NCBI GenBank assembly: GCA_947247005.1
Contig: OX365946.1
Coordinates: 55,020,734-55,084,733 of the forward strand
Direction: 5' to 3'
Source: Spisula solida
Taxonomy: Eukaryota; Mollusca; Bivalvia; Venerida; Mactridae
Length of the DNA: 64,000 bases
Position numbers and translations under genes: made by a program. How positions within the stretch are numbered: position 1 is the stretch's first letter; each line of letters starts with the position of its first letter. The notes under the pieces were generated by a model, which was not told the origin of the DNA, did no database searches, and saw only the letters and a list, made by a program, of their open reading frames with translations. This document shows, piece by piece, positions 37,062 to 47,830 of the stretch.

Positions 37062-37065
37062 TCTT

Positions 37066-38050
37066 ATGCCGATGATTTTTAAACTTATTTGTGTGAAAAG
37101 TTTGTACCTATAGTAAAATTCGAACCCATACTGTACGGCGTCTTCGCATAGAGTAGTACAAAAGACACTCTCATGGACATACACGAGATTTCTTGTGGTA
37201 AGTGACGCTCCTTTCCCCAGTATATTTCCATTAGAGAGAAACGATTCAAGAACCAACACATATACACGTTTTTATCTTCAAATGTTATGTTTTGTGTGCT
37301 TTTTTCAAAACATTTTCTAATATGCTTGGTGTCTCTCCATGTATATTCTGTCAATATTTCTAGTATCTGACTTCCTAAAACAAGCCTTACAGACTTTGTC
37401 ACTTCCGTTTTACTGCGAAAAAACAAAATACCGACAATATTTCCGACTGATCATCGACCTACATACGTGTATAAGCTTAGCGTATGGACATCTGACGTGT
37501 CTTGAGTGACATACTCAAAGCGTGGACGGAGACATGTCCTTGTTTATGCCATCGTCATTGTTAGCAGAATTAAGTAACATAATTAGCATAAGATACGCTG
37601 AAACGATAAGAGAAGAGATTTTCCTGAGACAACTATCAGAAATTACAATGTCAATAAACATGATATTATGCCGATCTGCGAAAGGTCGAATATATTGTTG
37701 CGCAATCTTATATTTGTGCGTTGGAGTTTTATATAAAAAAAACCATCATATCGTTTCTCAGATTGAATGACGTACTTGTAGCAGATGTTGTAAAGTCACA
37801 ATAGGATCGCATGCCATAGACGAGGGACAATATGGTAAGATAAGAGAGGTAGCCATGTGGGTCATGTGAACATCAATATACAAAACCATGTACCATATAA
37901 TGACACAGCGTAATGGTCCAAAAGATGATACAAAAAAATAGTTACAAATCACTCAAAAACAAGCAAATCCAGCTTATCAATATATAATCAGTATGCTGGA
38001 ACGGTAGAACTAGCCAGAACAACTAGCTACTGGAACATGTTTTAAGTCTG
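37066..38050. other. Non-coding stretch
   Basis: Contains a 113-codon minus-strand frame (37085-37426) and an 82-codon plus-strand frame (37522-37770). I recognise no motif in either, and they have no start, splice or compositional support. Confidence 0.4.
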
Positions 38051-38054
38051 GCCT

Positions 38055-38130
38055 ATCTCAGGATTGAACCCGCTTTTACTATGATGTTGATATTTTACTC
38101 ACCCGTCAATCAAACCACCTGACAGACGCT
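38055..38130 (-). mobile_element. Degenerate tRNA-like sequence
   Basis: The minus strand carries a B box GGGTTCAATCCTGAG at about 38058-38072. The A-box region (around 38110-38130) is decayed. Confidence 0.4.
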
Positions 38131-38819
38131 CGCGTTCTACATAACCATAAAATAGTTTTTAGGCTGAAGTACTCGAGTACCGATATTAGTACTTTTTGCC
38201 ATCTCTGGTTCAGAAACATTCCTCGTTAAAGATCGAGACATGGACAATTGGTAGCAAAACCATCGAGTGGCATATTAATCAAACAATGTATAATATTATA
38301 TTTCATCATTTACATATATACAATGTATCAGAATAATTATACCCTCAAAATACAGCCGGATTTGTTTTAATACCTTTTTATAGTAGTGTCCATTCTAGAG
38401 CTGAAGTAGAACTGGCGTATTTAAATGTGACAATACTTTTTTACCATAGTTCCGTTTTTATTAACAAAACTACACAAACTATGGTAATTGAGTAGATCAG
38501 ATAGTGATAATAGTGGCACCAGAGCTTTTAGAACATCAAAAATAGGGTTAGATCATAAATACATCCTTTGTCGAAGTTATAATGGGACCGTAAGCCGAGG
38601 ATAATGTATCATTTATTTGTTTCAAGACAATATGTTTTTATCTTACATGTAAATGAGTCCTAACAATAAATACATTCATTAGCATTGTGATCTCTCTAGC
38701 TGAATATGGTATTACCCTCACATAATTGACCTAGTAAATACAATATTCAGATCATTGAATGTAAGGGGGTACACACAATACAATATGGATTTCTATATCC
38801 ATAAACAATGTATTGAGGC

Positions 38820-39180
38820 ATTTGGCTAAAGTACAAGTTATTGTTGTCGCTGACGCTGTTACTAGTACTGCTGAACATTGTGTTGCTCCTGTTAAAGATG
38901 ATGCTGTTGATATTGTTGTCGTAAAAATTGTTGTTACTGCCGTTGTTGTTGCTACTGCTATTGATATGGTCACTGCTGTTGTTTTTGCTACCTTAATTGC
39001 TACTTTTATTGTTGCTACTGATCTTTTTGCTGACGCCGTTTATTGCTACTGCTGCTATTGCCATTAATGATGTTTCTACGATTGTTGCTGCTACCTTTGT
39101 TATTGTTGGATGACGTTGTTCCCGTTGTTGTTATATTTTTGTTGCTGCTATTGATGATATTGATGGTGTCGTGGTCGTGT
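38820..39180. repeat. Degenerate GTT/GCT trinucleotide-rich tract
   Basis: Interrupted GTT, GCT and ATT triplets dominate about 350 bp. The plus-strand frame (valine/alanine-rich) and the minus-strand frame (Asn/Ser-rich) simply translate this low-complexity DNA. Confidence 0.8.
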
Positions 39181-39637
39181 TTATAAAGACATTCTGTTCT
39201 GTCATTTTGGCTACATGCGGAAACTAACACTAAGCTTGACTTTTTGTAAAAACAGAAATCCCACTGGTCAAAATGAGAATCCTACCCTGTCACATTATCA
39301 TGCCCTTGGCGAATCAGCAGTTACCTGGAACTTTTCTTGTATGGATAATAGATGAAACGCTACAATGCGTCTATCAACAGTTAAAGAGCTAACAGCATAT
39401 GCATTTTGAAGGCTGATACCTCCTTTCTAGGTGCCAATCGTCGAACTATCGTTGATAGAATCGAAATGACATTTTGCGCCATGGGTTATATGTTAGTATG
39501 TAGATGTTGATGCAGGATGGGAATTGTTGAATACACTGTTGCATGTTGCATTGGGATGGTTTACGTACATGTACATGTGATAGTAGGTCATCCATTGTGG
39601 ATGTCAATATACTCATATACTCGCTTGCTTGAAGTAT

Positions 39638-39765
39638 CCTTGTTTTAACTATGTGGATGGAACGTTCTATTATGTCGGTCTCTTGCATGGGTGGCCAGGC
39701 GCTGTCGCCTCTTCTATATGGACATGGATTGTCTGTGCATTGCTATATTTGATTGCTATTGAATA
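39638..39765 (+). repeat. Dispersed repeat family member (with 18.56 and 43.36 kb)
   Basis: Landmarks ATGTGGATGGAACGTTC, CTCTTGCATGGGTGGCCAGG and GGATTGTCTGTGCATTGC align with the other two copies. Confidence 0.6.
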
Positions 39766-40179
39766 TTACTAAACATACGTCTTTCATAACTGTCCAATAG
39801 AATAAGCATGACTCCCTTATACTTATACAATGGTTATTAGGACATATCAGTAAATCTATATGTAGATAAACTACGTTTCAATTACACTACAAGCATTAAT
39901 CAAGTTGCATTTTAAATAATGTATGTATAAATCCTGTATCAATAGAGCCTTATCAAGTAACTTGTACAGCGACATGATGTTCAACGACTACTAGTATGTC
40001 ACAGCTGTTACTCAAAGAATGCACAATATGAAGTACAAGTAATAATTCATGGTAAAGTTCATTGACAACAGCCATTTGTAAGTTATCACTAAAGAAACAA
40101 TTAAGATAAATATGTATTACAGTCGTGTTGCATGTACTGGCATTCAAATAGACTCGATTAACATTCAAATGGAAACAGT

Positions 40180-40355
40180 CGCGGTCGTTGTCCAGTGGTT
40201 CGTGCGATGGACTTTTAATCCTGCGATACCGATTAGATTCTTGGTCGCAGCAGGTCGAACTCATCCATGACAATTGACAATTATAACTTTCCTTCCTCAG
40301 CCGCCGCATATAATTGAAAAAGTTGTTGATTTCGGCTTTAAATCCAAATGAACCT
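40180..40355 (+). mobile_element. tRNA-derived SINE (Lys-like head)
   Basis: The head has A-box-like TTGTCCAGTGGTTCGTGCG, an anticodon-like loop CTTTTAA and a B-box-like AGGTCGAACTCATC (near 40252). A short body ends with TTGATTTCGGCTTTAAATCC, which resembles the GGCGTTAAA-type tails I recall from molluscan SINEs. The 150-codon minus-strand frame across 39953-40405 is antisense to this SINE, so I do not call it a gene. Confidence 0.6.
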
Positions 40356-40693
40356 AAACGGACAGACGTGTCATTGACATTTAAACCTGATGAAAACAGA
40401 CACACACACAGTTTTATGTTTTCAGATAACGTATGCTTTAATTATGATGGCGTGATATAATTCGTTGAGAAATTCTATTACAGGATAAGTTAAAGAAGAG
40501 ATTACAATAATATGCAGACAGAGTTGATATCCCTGCTAATTTCCTGTACATCAAAATACAGAATTACGGTGAAGACATATCCTGATATGAGTAGCTTTGT
40601 GAAAATACCAGATTTGTAAATAGATAAATATTTAGCTATAATTGGATATTAGTCTTGTCAAAATTCTCTACACTGACTAGTTCCGTCCGTATA

Positions 40694-40995
40694 CACTTAA
40701 CGGCACTTCTAACGCTTCCTGTGATTTATTTTTTGTTTTCTTTAAAACTCCTCCATGAATTGTCGTGACATTTGGCACAACCGAACAACGTTTGACACTA
40801 GTTCTGACAAAGTTATTATCTAAATTAGACTTTAGGCTATCGCACGACACTTCAGCTGTAGAAAGTCACAAACAACTAGTACAGTAACAGGCAAATACAT
40901 TAAACTGAATTAGGTAACATTTTATGAAATTACCTCAAACGGTGTTGGAACTATCAAGAAAAATCAACAGGTAACGTTGGAAGTGCCGTTAAGTG
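40694..40995. mobile_element. MITE, 302 bp, TA target duplication
   Basis: The ends are inverted copies of CACTTAACGGCACTTC followed by one mismatch and AACG. Both are bordered by TA. Terminal bases and overall pattern resemble the element at 6346-7294. It ends only 38 bp before the minisatellite begins. Confidence 0.8.
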
Positions 40996-41033
40996 TATAC
41001 ATGGAATCGCAAGTACCAATTGCCCCTTGGAAA

Positions 41034-42310
41034 TCTTAGTGATCTCCCCTTATGTATATATGCCGCACATCTCCCTTAGTGATCTCCCCTTATATATATA
41101 TGCCGCACATATCCCATAGTGATCTCCCCTTATGTATATATGCCGCACAAATCCCTTAGTGTTCTCCCCTTATGTATATATATGCCGCACATATCCCTAA
41201 GTGATCTCCCCTTATGTATATATGCCGTACATTTCCCTTAGTGATCTCCCTTTATGTATATATGCCTCACATTTCCCTTAGTGATCTCCCCTTATGTTAT
41301 ATGCCGTACATTTCCCTTAGTGATCTCCCCTTATGTATATATGCCTCACATTTCCCTTAGTGATCTCCCCTTATGTATATAAGCCGCATATTTCCCTTAG
41401 TGATCTCCCCTTATGTATATATGCCTCACATTTCCCTTAGTGATCTCCCCTTATGTTATATGCCGTACATTTCCCTTAGTGATCTCCCCTTATGTATATA
41501 TGCCTCACATTTCCCTTAGTGATCTCTCCTTATGGATATATGCCTCACATTTACCTAAGTGATCTTCCCTTATGGATATATGCCTCACATTTCCCTTAGT
41601 GATCTCCCTTTATGTATATATGCCGCACATTTCCCGTAGTGATCTCCCCTTATGTATATAAGCCGCATATTTCCCTTAGTGATCTCCCCTTATGTATATA
41701 AGCCGCATATTTCCCTTAGTGATCTCCCCTTATGTATATATGCCTCATATTTCTCTTAGTAATCTCCCCTTATGTATATATGCCGCACATCTCCTTCAGT
41801 GATCTCCCCTTATGTATATATGCCGCACATTGACCTTAGTGATCTCCCCTTATGTATATATATGCCGCACATTTCCCTGAGTGATCTCCCCTTATGTATA
41901 TATATGCCGCACATATCCGTTAGTGATCTCCCCTTATGTATATATGCCGCACATTTCCTTTAATGATCTCCCCTTATGTATATATGCCGCACATTTCCTT
42001 TAGTGATCTCCCCTTATGTATATATGCCTCACATTTCCCTTAGTGATCACCCCTTATGTATATATATGCCGCACATATCCCTTAGTGATCTCCCCTTATG
42101 TATATATGCCTCACATTTCCCTTAGTGATCACCACTTATGTATATATATGCCACACATATCCGTTAGTGATCTCCCCTTATGTATATATATGCCGCACAT
42201 TTCCCTTAGTGATCACCCCTTATATATATATATGCCGCACATTTCCCTTAGTGATCTCCCCTTATGTATATATGCCGCATATCTCTCTTAGTGATCTCCC
42301 CTTATATATG
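41034..42310. repeat. Minisatellite, about 40-bp unit, 32 copies
   Basis: The unit reads TTAGTGATCTCCCCTTATGT then ATATATGCCGCACATTTCCC. I count 32 GATCTCC blocks. Variants alternate GCCGCAC with GCCTCAC, shorten TATGTATAT to TATGTTAT, or lengthen the TA run in the right half. Some variants recur at four-unit spacing, so there is local higher-order structure. Open frames such as 42016-42291 only repeat the translated unit. Confidence 0.97.
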
Positions 42311-42520
42311 CCGGAGATTTAAAGCAGTAGTGTCCCCTTACATATACCGAAGATCTAAAGCAGTGATCTGCGCTGACATGTACTAGGAGACATCGCGTAG
42401 TAATCTACCCTTATATGTGCTGGAGCTCTCAAAGCAGTGATCTGCACTTCCACATGCCGGAAATCTAAAGTAGTGACCATCCATTACATATGTCCGAGAT
42501 ATCAAACAGTGCTAGATCTC
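42311..42520. repeat. Decayed flank of the minisatellite
   Basis: About six diverged units of 36-38 bp share AAAGCAGTGATCTGC and CATATGCCGGAGATCT-like parts. They look like an older form of the array that escaped homogenisation. Confidence 0.75.
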
Positions 42521-42530
42521 CAAATGTATG

Positions 42531-42656
42531 CACAGGCACACGGTGTCGTCAATTAAAAAAACCTTATACTAGGATGAAAAAATATCAGCTGAGTGTCTTT
42601 CTGGTATTTAAGAAGGTACTCGGATTTTTTTTAATCGACGACACCGTGTGCCTGTG
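42531..42656. mobile_element. MITE, 126 bp, with perfect 8-bp target duplication
   Basis: The inverted ends begin CACAGGCACACGGTGTCGTC and extend to about 33 bp with few mismatches. AATGTATG occurs immediately on both sides (42523-42530 and 42657-42664). An 8-bp duplication fits hAT, P, Merlin or KDZ-type transposases. The terminal bases do not decide between them. Confidence 0.92.
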
Positions 42657-42664
42657 AATGTATG

Positions 42665-43349
42665 TTTTGGATACCCCTAGCAATGATCTCTACCTAGATG
42701 TCAGTAGAAGGAGATTTCTCAATTAATCTATGTCGCAAAAATAGCTTAGCCACATTGGTTATTAGCTTCAATAAAGGATATTACAGTGTAAGAACGTATC
42801 TGGGGTCTGTTTGAACATTATTGAGTACATATAACATAAGAGACAATGGAGGAGATGTTGTCTTTACATTACTCAAGGGGACAATTGTGCTTTATAGTTC
42901 TACAAATACAAAATATCAATATGTTTTGCATAGCTAGCCTTCTCTGGAAAAACGAATGAACTTCCTACCCAAGAACACAAAAATGGCATATGTACATTGT
43001 AGTTTAAGTGTGTTTGTTAAAGCATAATCATTTTTGCTTTTTGTAATTATTACTACTAAACAAAATGCAATTATCACGTATGTAACGCAATCTAGTCTCT
43101 TACTGGTTTCATGCAATCTAACCATGGAATGCTTTAGACGGTATTCTGTAATGAACAAAAAATGACTACAAACATAAACATGAATGAAACCGGTTGATGT
43201 TCAAAAACCTTGATATGTTTTACCAGCTTCAACTCTTTGTGGTTCCCGCGGCTCTTGATGTTCGGTAAGGGTTCATGATTACCTCTATTAATAGTTAAAT
43301 ATGCACGAAATTCACAGTTCATAGTGTATCATTCATTGCGGGATGAGTG
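42665..43349. other. Non-coding stretch
   Basis: No gene or element is recognised. Confidence 0.4.
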
Positions 43350-43500
43350 CATATAGGCTTGTTTGAAATATCATTTTCAGAGGATATGGATGGTTCGTAT
43401 TTTGTCTGACTCTTGCATAGGTGGTTAGGCGCTGCTGCCGTTTCTGTGACATGACTTAAGATTGTCTGTGTGCTACAGTATTTATTTGATTAGAGTTGTT
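43350..43500 (+). repeat. Dispersed repeat family member (with 18.56 and 39.64 kb)
   Basis: GGATATGGATGGTTCGTATT, CTCTTGCATAGGTGGTTAGG and AGATTGTCTGTGTGCTACAG align with the other copies. Confidence 0.6.
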
Positions 43501-44700
43501 TTCGGAATGTTTTTGGAACAGTTATGTGTATATTTTTAATACATTCGCCTGCTTTAAACAGATAAAGCTGTTGTACGTGTATCACTCGAATAAACAGGTT
43601 TGACTGTAGTAACATCTGTAATGGCTTAACATACTTTTTACTCAATACTCTTTTTACTGAATGTACTCTACTCAAATTTTGATGAGGGTCAACAAATGTT
43701 CCTTGTGAATATTTTGCAAATTGCACAAGGTGAGCTGATGGAATTATCAGTTACCTGAAAGATCACGACCTTACGTCAATACACACTAAATGTATCACAC
43801 TATTTTTGAAGTAGCAGAGTAGATGATAATTTACTATTTACAAATAAAAAAATAAGTTTTCTACATCGGTTCAATTAACGGACGACACACAGATATTAAC
43901 ATAGATTGTTTTATCCCCATCAAAATTTGTGTATTATATCCATTCAGTACTCGAAAGAAAATGTTGGTAAAGACATTGCGTCTCTGACGAGTAGGCCATC
44001 TTCAAATCAATGTTTTATTTGTACATCTGAAAACCATAAACAACTTTTTCAAAAACATGTGTGTAGTAGAAGGTAGCAGCTAAATAGAGAGAGCAACGTA
44101 CTTTCAAGCGGGTTGTTATTACCAGACATTGTTTACGACTTAAACGCTAAACAGAATAAACAGATCATCATAACAGAATCCTATATTTACACATAATATG
44201 TACATGTGTATATGAGTCAATGAACTGTTTAATAATAGTTAACCAATTATGAAGTGGGCGAAGAGGATCGAGTAACTATTTTATAATTCAATGTTCGTGA
44301 ATAATTGTATATTAATTATTCCATCTTCAGGAACATTAATTGTCAAATTGTGAATATACTCCTCTCGGAGTGAGGCAATTACTTAAGATGATGATTGACA
44401 TTTAAAACCTCTGCTACATTTCGTCCTGGTGATAATCATCGAAATATATTATTAAGTAAGTATTATATGTCTCACGTCGCTCCTACAACGCCTTTCAACG
44501 ATTAAATGAGTAGTCTCGTTAGTTCTATTTTCCTAAAAAACAATTATTTTGAAATAAAAGCAGTTCCGTATCAATGTCATGTTTCTTGGAAATGACACTT
44601 ATATTGATATTTTTGTTTTACCCTGCGATATAAATTACTATAGGTTCTATTTGGCTGACTTTATTTAGCATTGCAGTTTATTAGATTGGTAGGAAAACGT
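43501..44700. other. Non-coding stretch
   Basis: No gene is recognised. A segment near 43680-43725 (TGTTCCTTGTGAATATTTTG) resembles 26910-26940 and may be a further dispersed repeat. Confidence 0.35.
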
Positions 44701-44703
44701 CTT

Positions 44704-44790
44704 ATAAGTTCAACAGTCTCGATATGCTAGTTATTAAGCGTACACATTGAGTGTGGGAGGTCCCGGGTTCGACCCAATCCGCATCATATC
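44704..44790 (+). mobile_element. tRNA-like sequence
   Basis: A-box-like TATGCTAGTTATTAAGCG (about 44722) and a strong B box GGGTTCGACCC (44765-44775) are in order. The stems do not pair well enough for a functional tRNA. Confidence 0.5.
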
Positions 44791-45655
44791 CATAACGAAA
44801 TAAAACTCGTACCAGTAATTCCCTTGAAAGATGTCCAGAATAAAAACTGAAAGAATGGCCCCTCTCATACCATTATGGCGATAGGTAACATTAGGAACGA
44901 GGTATCGAGAGTTATTAATGTAAGTGAAAGAACTTGTTTCACAATCGCGATAAAAACGTTTATCATAAGTTATATTATATCCATTTCAGTCACAGACAAA
45001 ACATGTGTTGAATAATGTAGCACTGCTCGATATAAACGTGCTTGTAGGAATCTATTAAAGTGGGACAGTGAATATCCGTGCTTATCCGACGTCCTATAAG
45101 ATGTTATTGTATCTCGTCAAAACATTCGTACGGTATAATAACGAAAACAAACGAGAATTTATTATTACCAGGTAAAATAAATCCTGCATAATAACTTAAC
45201 TACTAAATCTGTTAATACTCACTCTAACACTGAGTGGCGAAATGTCAGATTCTTCATAAATTGATGATAATCACTAAGTAGTTTCACCCTATGACGTTGA
45301 CATGTATCATAAAGCAGATACGTTAAATAACTTTGTTTCGTGCATTTGATTGGCATTGCCTTCAATCATTTTTTTGAAACATCTTGCAGTGTGTCTTTTT
45401 TAAATAAATTTGCAAACAAAACCTATTAACCGAACACAGAATCGCACTACGAGTTTAAAACATCATTTAGATTACTCATGTACGGCATCTAAACCTCGTG
45501 CCTTATAGCCAAATGTTGATGACCTTTTTAGTCTATAATTTAGCCGTGGTTCCACCAAAACTATTACTGGTAGAAATAAAATACATATCTCTTATTGTTA
45601 CTCAATGGAAACAAAAGTGCTTTCTTATTTAATATGATCGATGGATGTTTTTTGT
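44791..45655. other. Non-coding stretch
   Basis: No gene or element is recognised. Confidence 0.35.
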
Positions 45656-45790
45656 TGTTCAATTTTGGGTTGGGAATTGTGACGTATGCCTTTGTGATCT
45701 GTTTTTTCTGTGCTCCTTTAATGCCTTTCTTGCTCGGCTTTATCTGTCTAATACTGCCTTTCCTGTCCGAGCTTTTATTATCGTTTTGAG
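45656..45790 (+). repeat. Dispersed repeat with CTGCCTTTCCTGTCCGAG motif
   Basis: Same family as 22340-22500 and 27090-27260. Three overlapping open frames here (45564-45851) arise from its low stop-codon density and are not supported as genes. Confidence 0.6.
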
Positions 45791-46230
45791 AATACAATGT
45801 TTTTACTTCCATGATGTTAAAAGATGAACTTGTTGCTATGGTTTCATACAATCTGATTATAGCTTTTAATTAAACAAGTTATTTGGTTTCTATAAAAGAG
45901 AATACTAGTGTATTAATTAACGATTTATGTGCGGAAAATGCATTTTGATGGTCAAGTCTACTGATTTTAGTTCTACTTTATTTTTCATTCTGAATCAAAT
46001 TTTGTCGCATTTTTACATATCGGACAAAGCTAGAAAAATACTGCATTGATATGGTTAAACACACGTATATTTTATGTTTAATTAATTCCAGTTGTGTCAC
46101 GTGATTGTGGCATAGAAATATAGTATCATCTGCAGTTTTATCACAATGTTTCTTATTACGGATAATTTAGCCAAAGGGATTACAAATGTGTTTGTTGTAA
46201 ATTGTTCGAATGGACAAAATATAGAGGATA

Positions 46231-46379
46231 TTTGTTGATTTTGGTGTAAGATTGATTTTATTTCATCGAGTGATCACAGAAAATCAATATTTTCACGAGT
46301 GGCGTAGCCACTCGTGAAAATATAATTTTATGTGATCACGAGTGAAATAAAATTGATCTTTCACCAAAAATCAACAAAT
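46231..46379. repeat. Large palindrome, about 149 bp
   Basis: Two arms of about 73 bp meet at GTA (46304-46306). The inner core GAGTGGC-GTA-GCCACTC is perfect, and the arms match with scattered differences out to TTTGTTGATT and AATCAACAAA. It may be a foldback element. Confidence 0.85.
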
Positions 46380-46439
46380 TTTCTGTTTATTATATGCTTT
46401 AATTTCTCTTAAAAGTGTACCGTAATTGGCTTAATTGGA

Positions 46440-46525
46440 AAAATCACGTCGAAATTGAAACGTCACGACGTGACAATTGTGACGTCATGATGACGTAACG
46501 TACATTTTAAAGCCCGGCGTCGTTG
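46440..46525. other. Cluster of TGACGT / CRE-like sites
   Basis: Within 85 bp lie several ACGTCA/TGACGT words, including TGTGACGTCATGATGACGTA. These match the core of CREB/ATF binding sites. Whether they are regulatory or part of a repeat with the adjacent palindrome is unknown; a related GACGTTACG stretch occurs near 60290. Confidence 0.35.
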
Positions 46526-47797
46526 ACGTTACGTTTCTTTTTCTGAACGATACTGGAACCAGCTTCTAAAACAGTGAAAATAACAAATTGGTAATTTCAC
46601 TGTTATTTTCACTGTTATTTTCACTGAAAAATCTCCGTAATCCATTGAAAGCAAATAATAAATATCTTTTATTCCAAAGTCTTAAATAGAGTTATCCCAT
46701 CTGCGACCACCACATGAAGTATGTTGAGTTTCAAGTCAATATCTGTTATACAAGATAAATTGTTGCTAAAATCGTTATAACAAAAGTCGGGTTTTTTGTT
46801 GAGAATATCTTGGATCACTGTTAATATGCAATGATATTCTTCCAAGTTGTGGTGTCGTTGATAATTATATGGATTGATTTGCCAATGAAATCATATCGCA
46901 AACAATTTATTAATTCTCGTCTAGTTTAGAACCTTTCAAAATTGCCTTCTTACGAAATCCATTTGGATCTTTGATAAATATATATTGGCTACTGACATTG
47001 TAGAACATGTGTATTTTCAAGTGTCAGATGTCTTGTGTACATTTTCCGACCTTAAAAGCACAAACATGGATTCTAGTAACAGAGACATTTCCCCTGGGGA
47101 AGCACTAGGGTTAATTAATCCATGATAGAGCATCAAGATCCAGTCCAGATTTTATACTATCAATCTCGAGATCTCCACTAATTGATCCGAGCTAGTTAAA
47201 GAACAGTCATTTATAAAAGAGCCCAGGGGTCTTAAGAATCAATTTCTTGGTCACTCGTGATATTTTTCAGGCATTGGTGAACTGATAATATACTGTATTG
47301 TGTTAATGTGAATATTATACAGACCCAATCTTCAGTGATTATATAAGTCGATGCTATCTTAATATTAATTTCTGTTGAACAATAGTTCACAGAACAATGA
47401 CGATTTGCGGCAGAACGAAATGAAAGGACATTACATGTTTGCCATTATATAGTATGCGTTGGTTGTTATAAGAAGACTTTACTTTAAACATTTGCATTCG
47501 ATACAAAATTGTCTTTATATTAGTGATTTATTTGTTGGAGAGCCAAGGGTTCGCAAATATTTATTTTCCAGTCTTATAAAAACAAATAACCAGCCACATG
47601 ATCATAGAAATGGATGGACCATCTAGGTATTTCGCCCCGACCCTCTCAAATGCACATTATTTTAAGAAAACAAACTATCAAGTTTGTAGGACTATTATCA
47701 GGATATGGTCCAATTTTTACTACGCAGCCAGTCAGTCATTAATGCGTCATTATTGAAAGTCAGAAAATCAATATTATGGTGTTTGGAGCTTCGCTGA

Positions 47798-47830
47798 TAC
47801 GAGGGGTATTCGGAAAGTTTCGGGGGCCGT
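47798..47830. mobile_element. Solitary mariner-like terminal repeat fragment
   Basis: TACGAGGGGTATTCGGAAAG has the form of mariner family ends (compare CGAGGGGTGATC at 59480). No second end is present nearby. Confidence 0.4.

Noticed and set aside
37085..37426. 113-codon minus-strand frame next to the LTR element
   Set aside because: No recognised motif, no splice sites or composition shift, and the length is within chance for an AT-rich region of this size.
38752..39230. Ala/Val-rich and Asn/Ser-rich frames
   Set aside because: Low-complexity GTT/GCT triplet DNA gives open frames on both strands.
39953..40405. 150-codon minus-strand frame, the longest complete one in the window
   Set aside because: Its middle is antisense to a tRNA-derived SINE (40180-40355), which explains the raised GC and lack of stops; no domain is recognised.
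41034..42310. Regular 40-bp repeats as a CRISPR array
   Set aside because: Units abut each other with no unique spacers, and the genome is eukaryotic.
41772..42322. Open frames of 63-91 codons with repeated YICRTFPLVI / YMPHISLSDL
   Set aside because: They translate the 40-bp minisatellite in frames that happen to lack stops; codon phase drifts with unit length, so no protein is maintained.
45564..45851. Three overlapping hydrophobic or basic frames
   Set aside because: They coincide with a dispersed T-rich repeat present at 22.4 and 27.2 kb.
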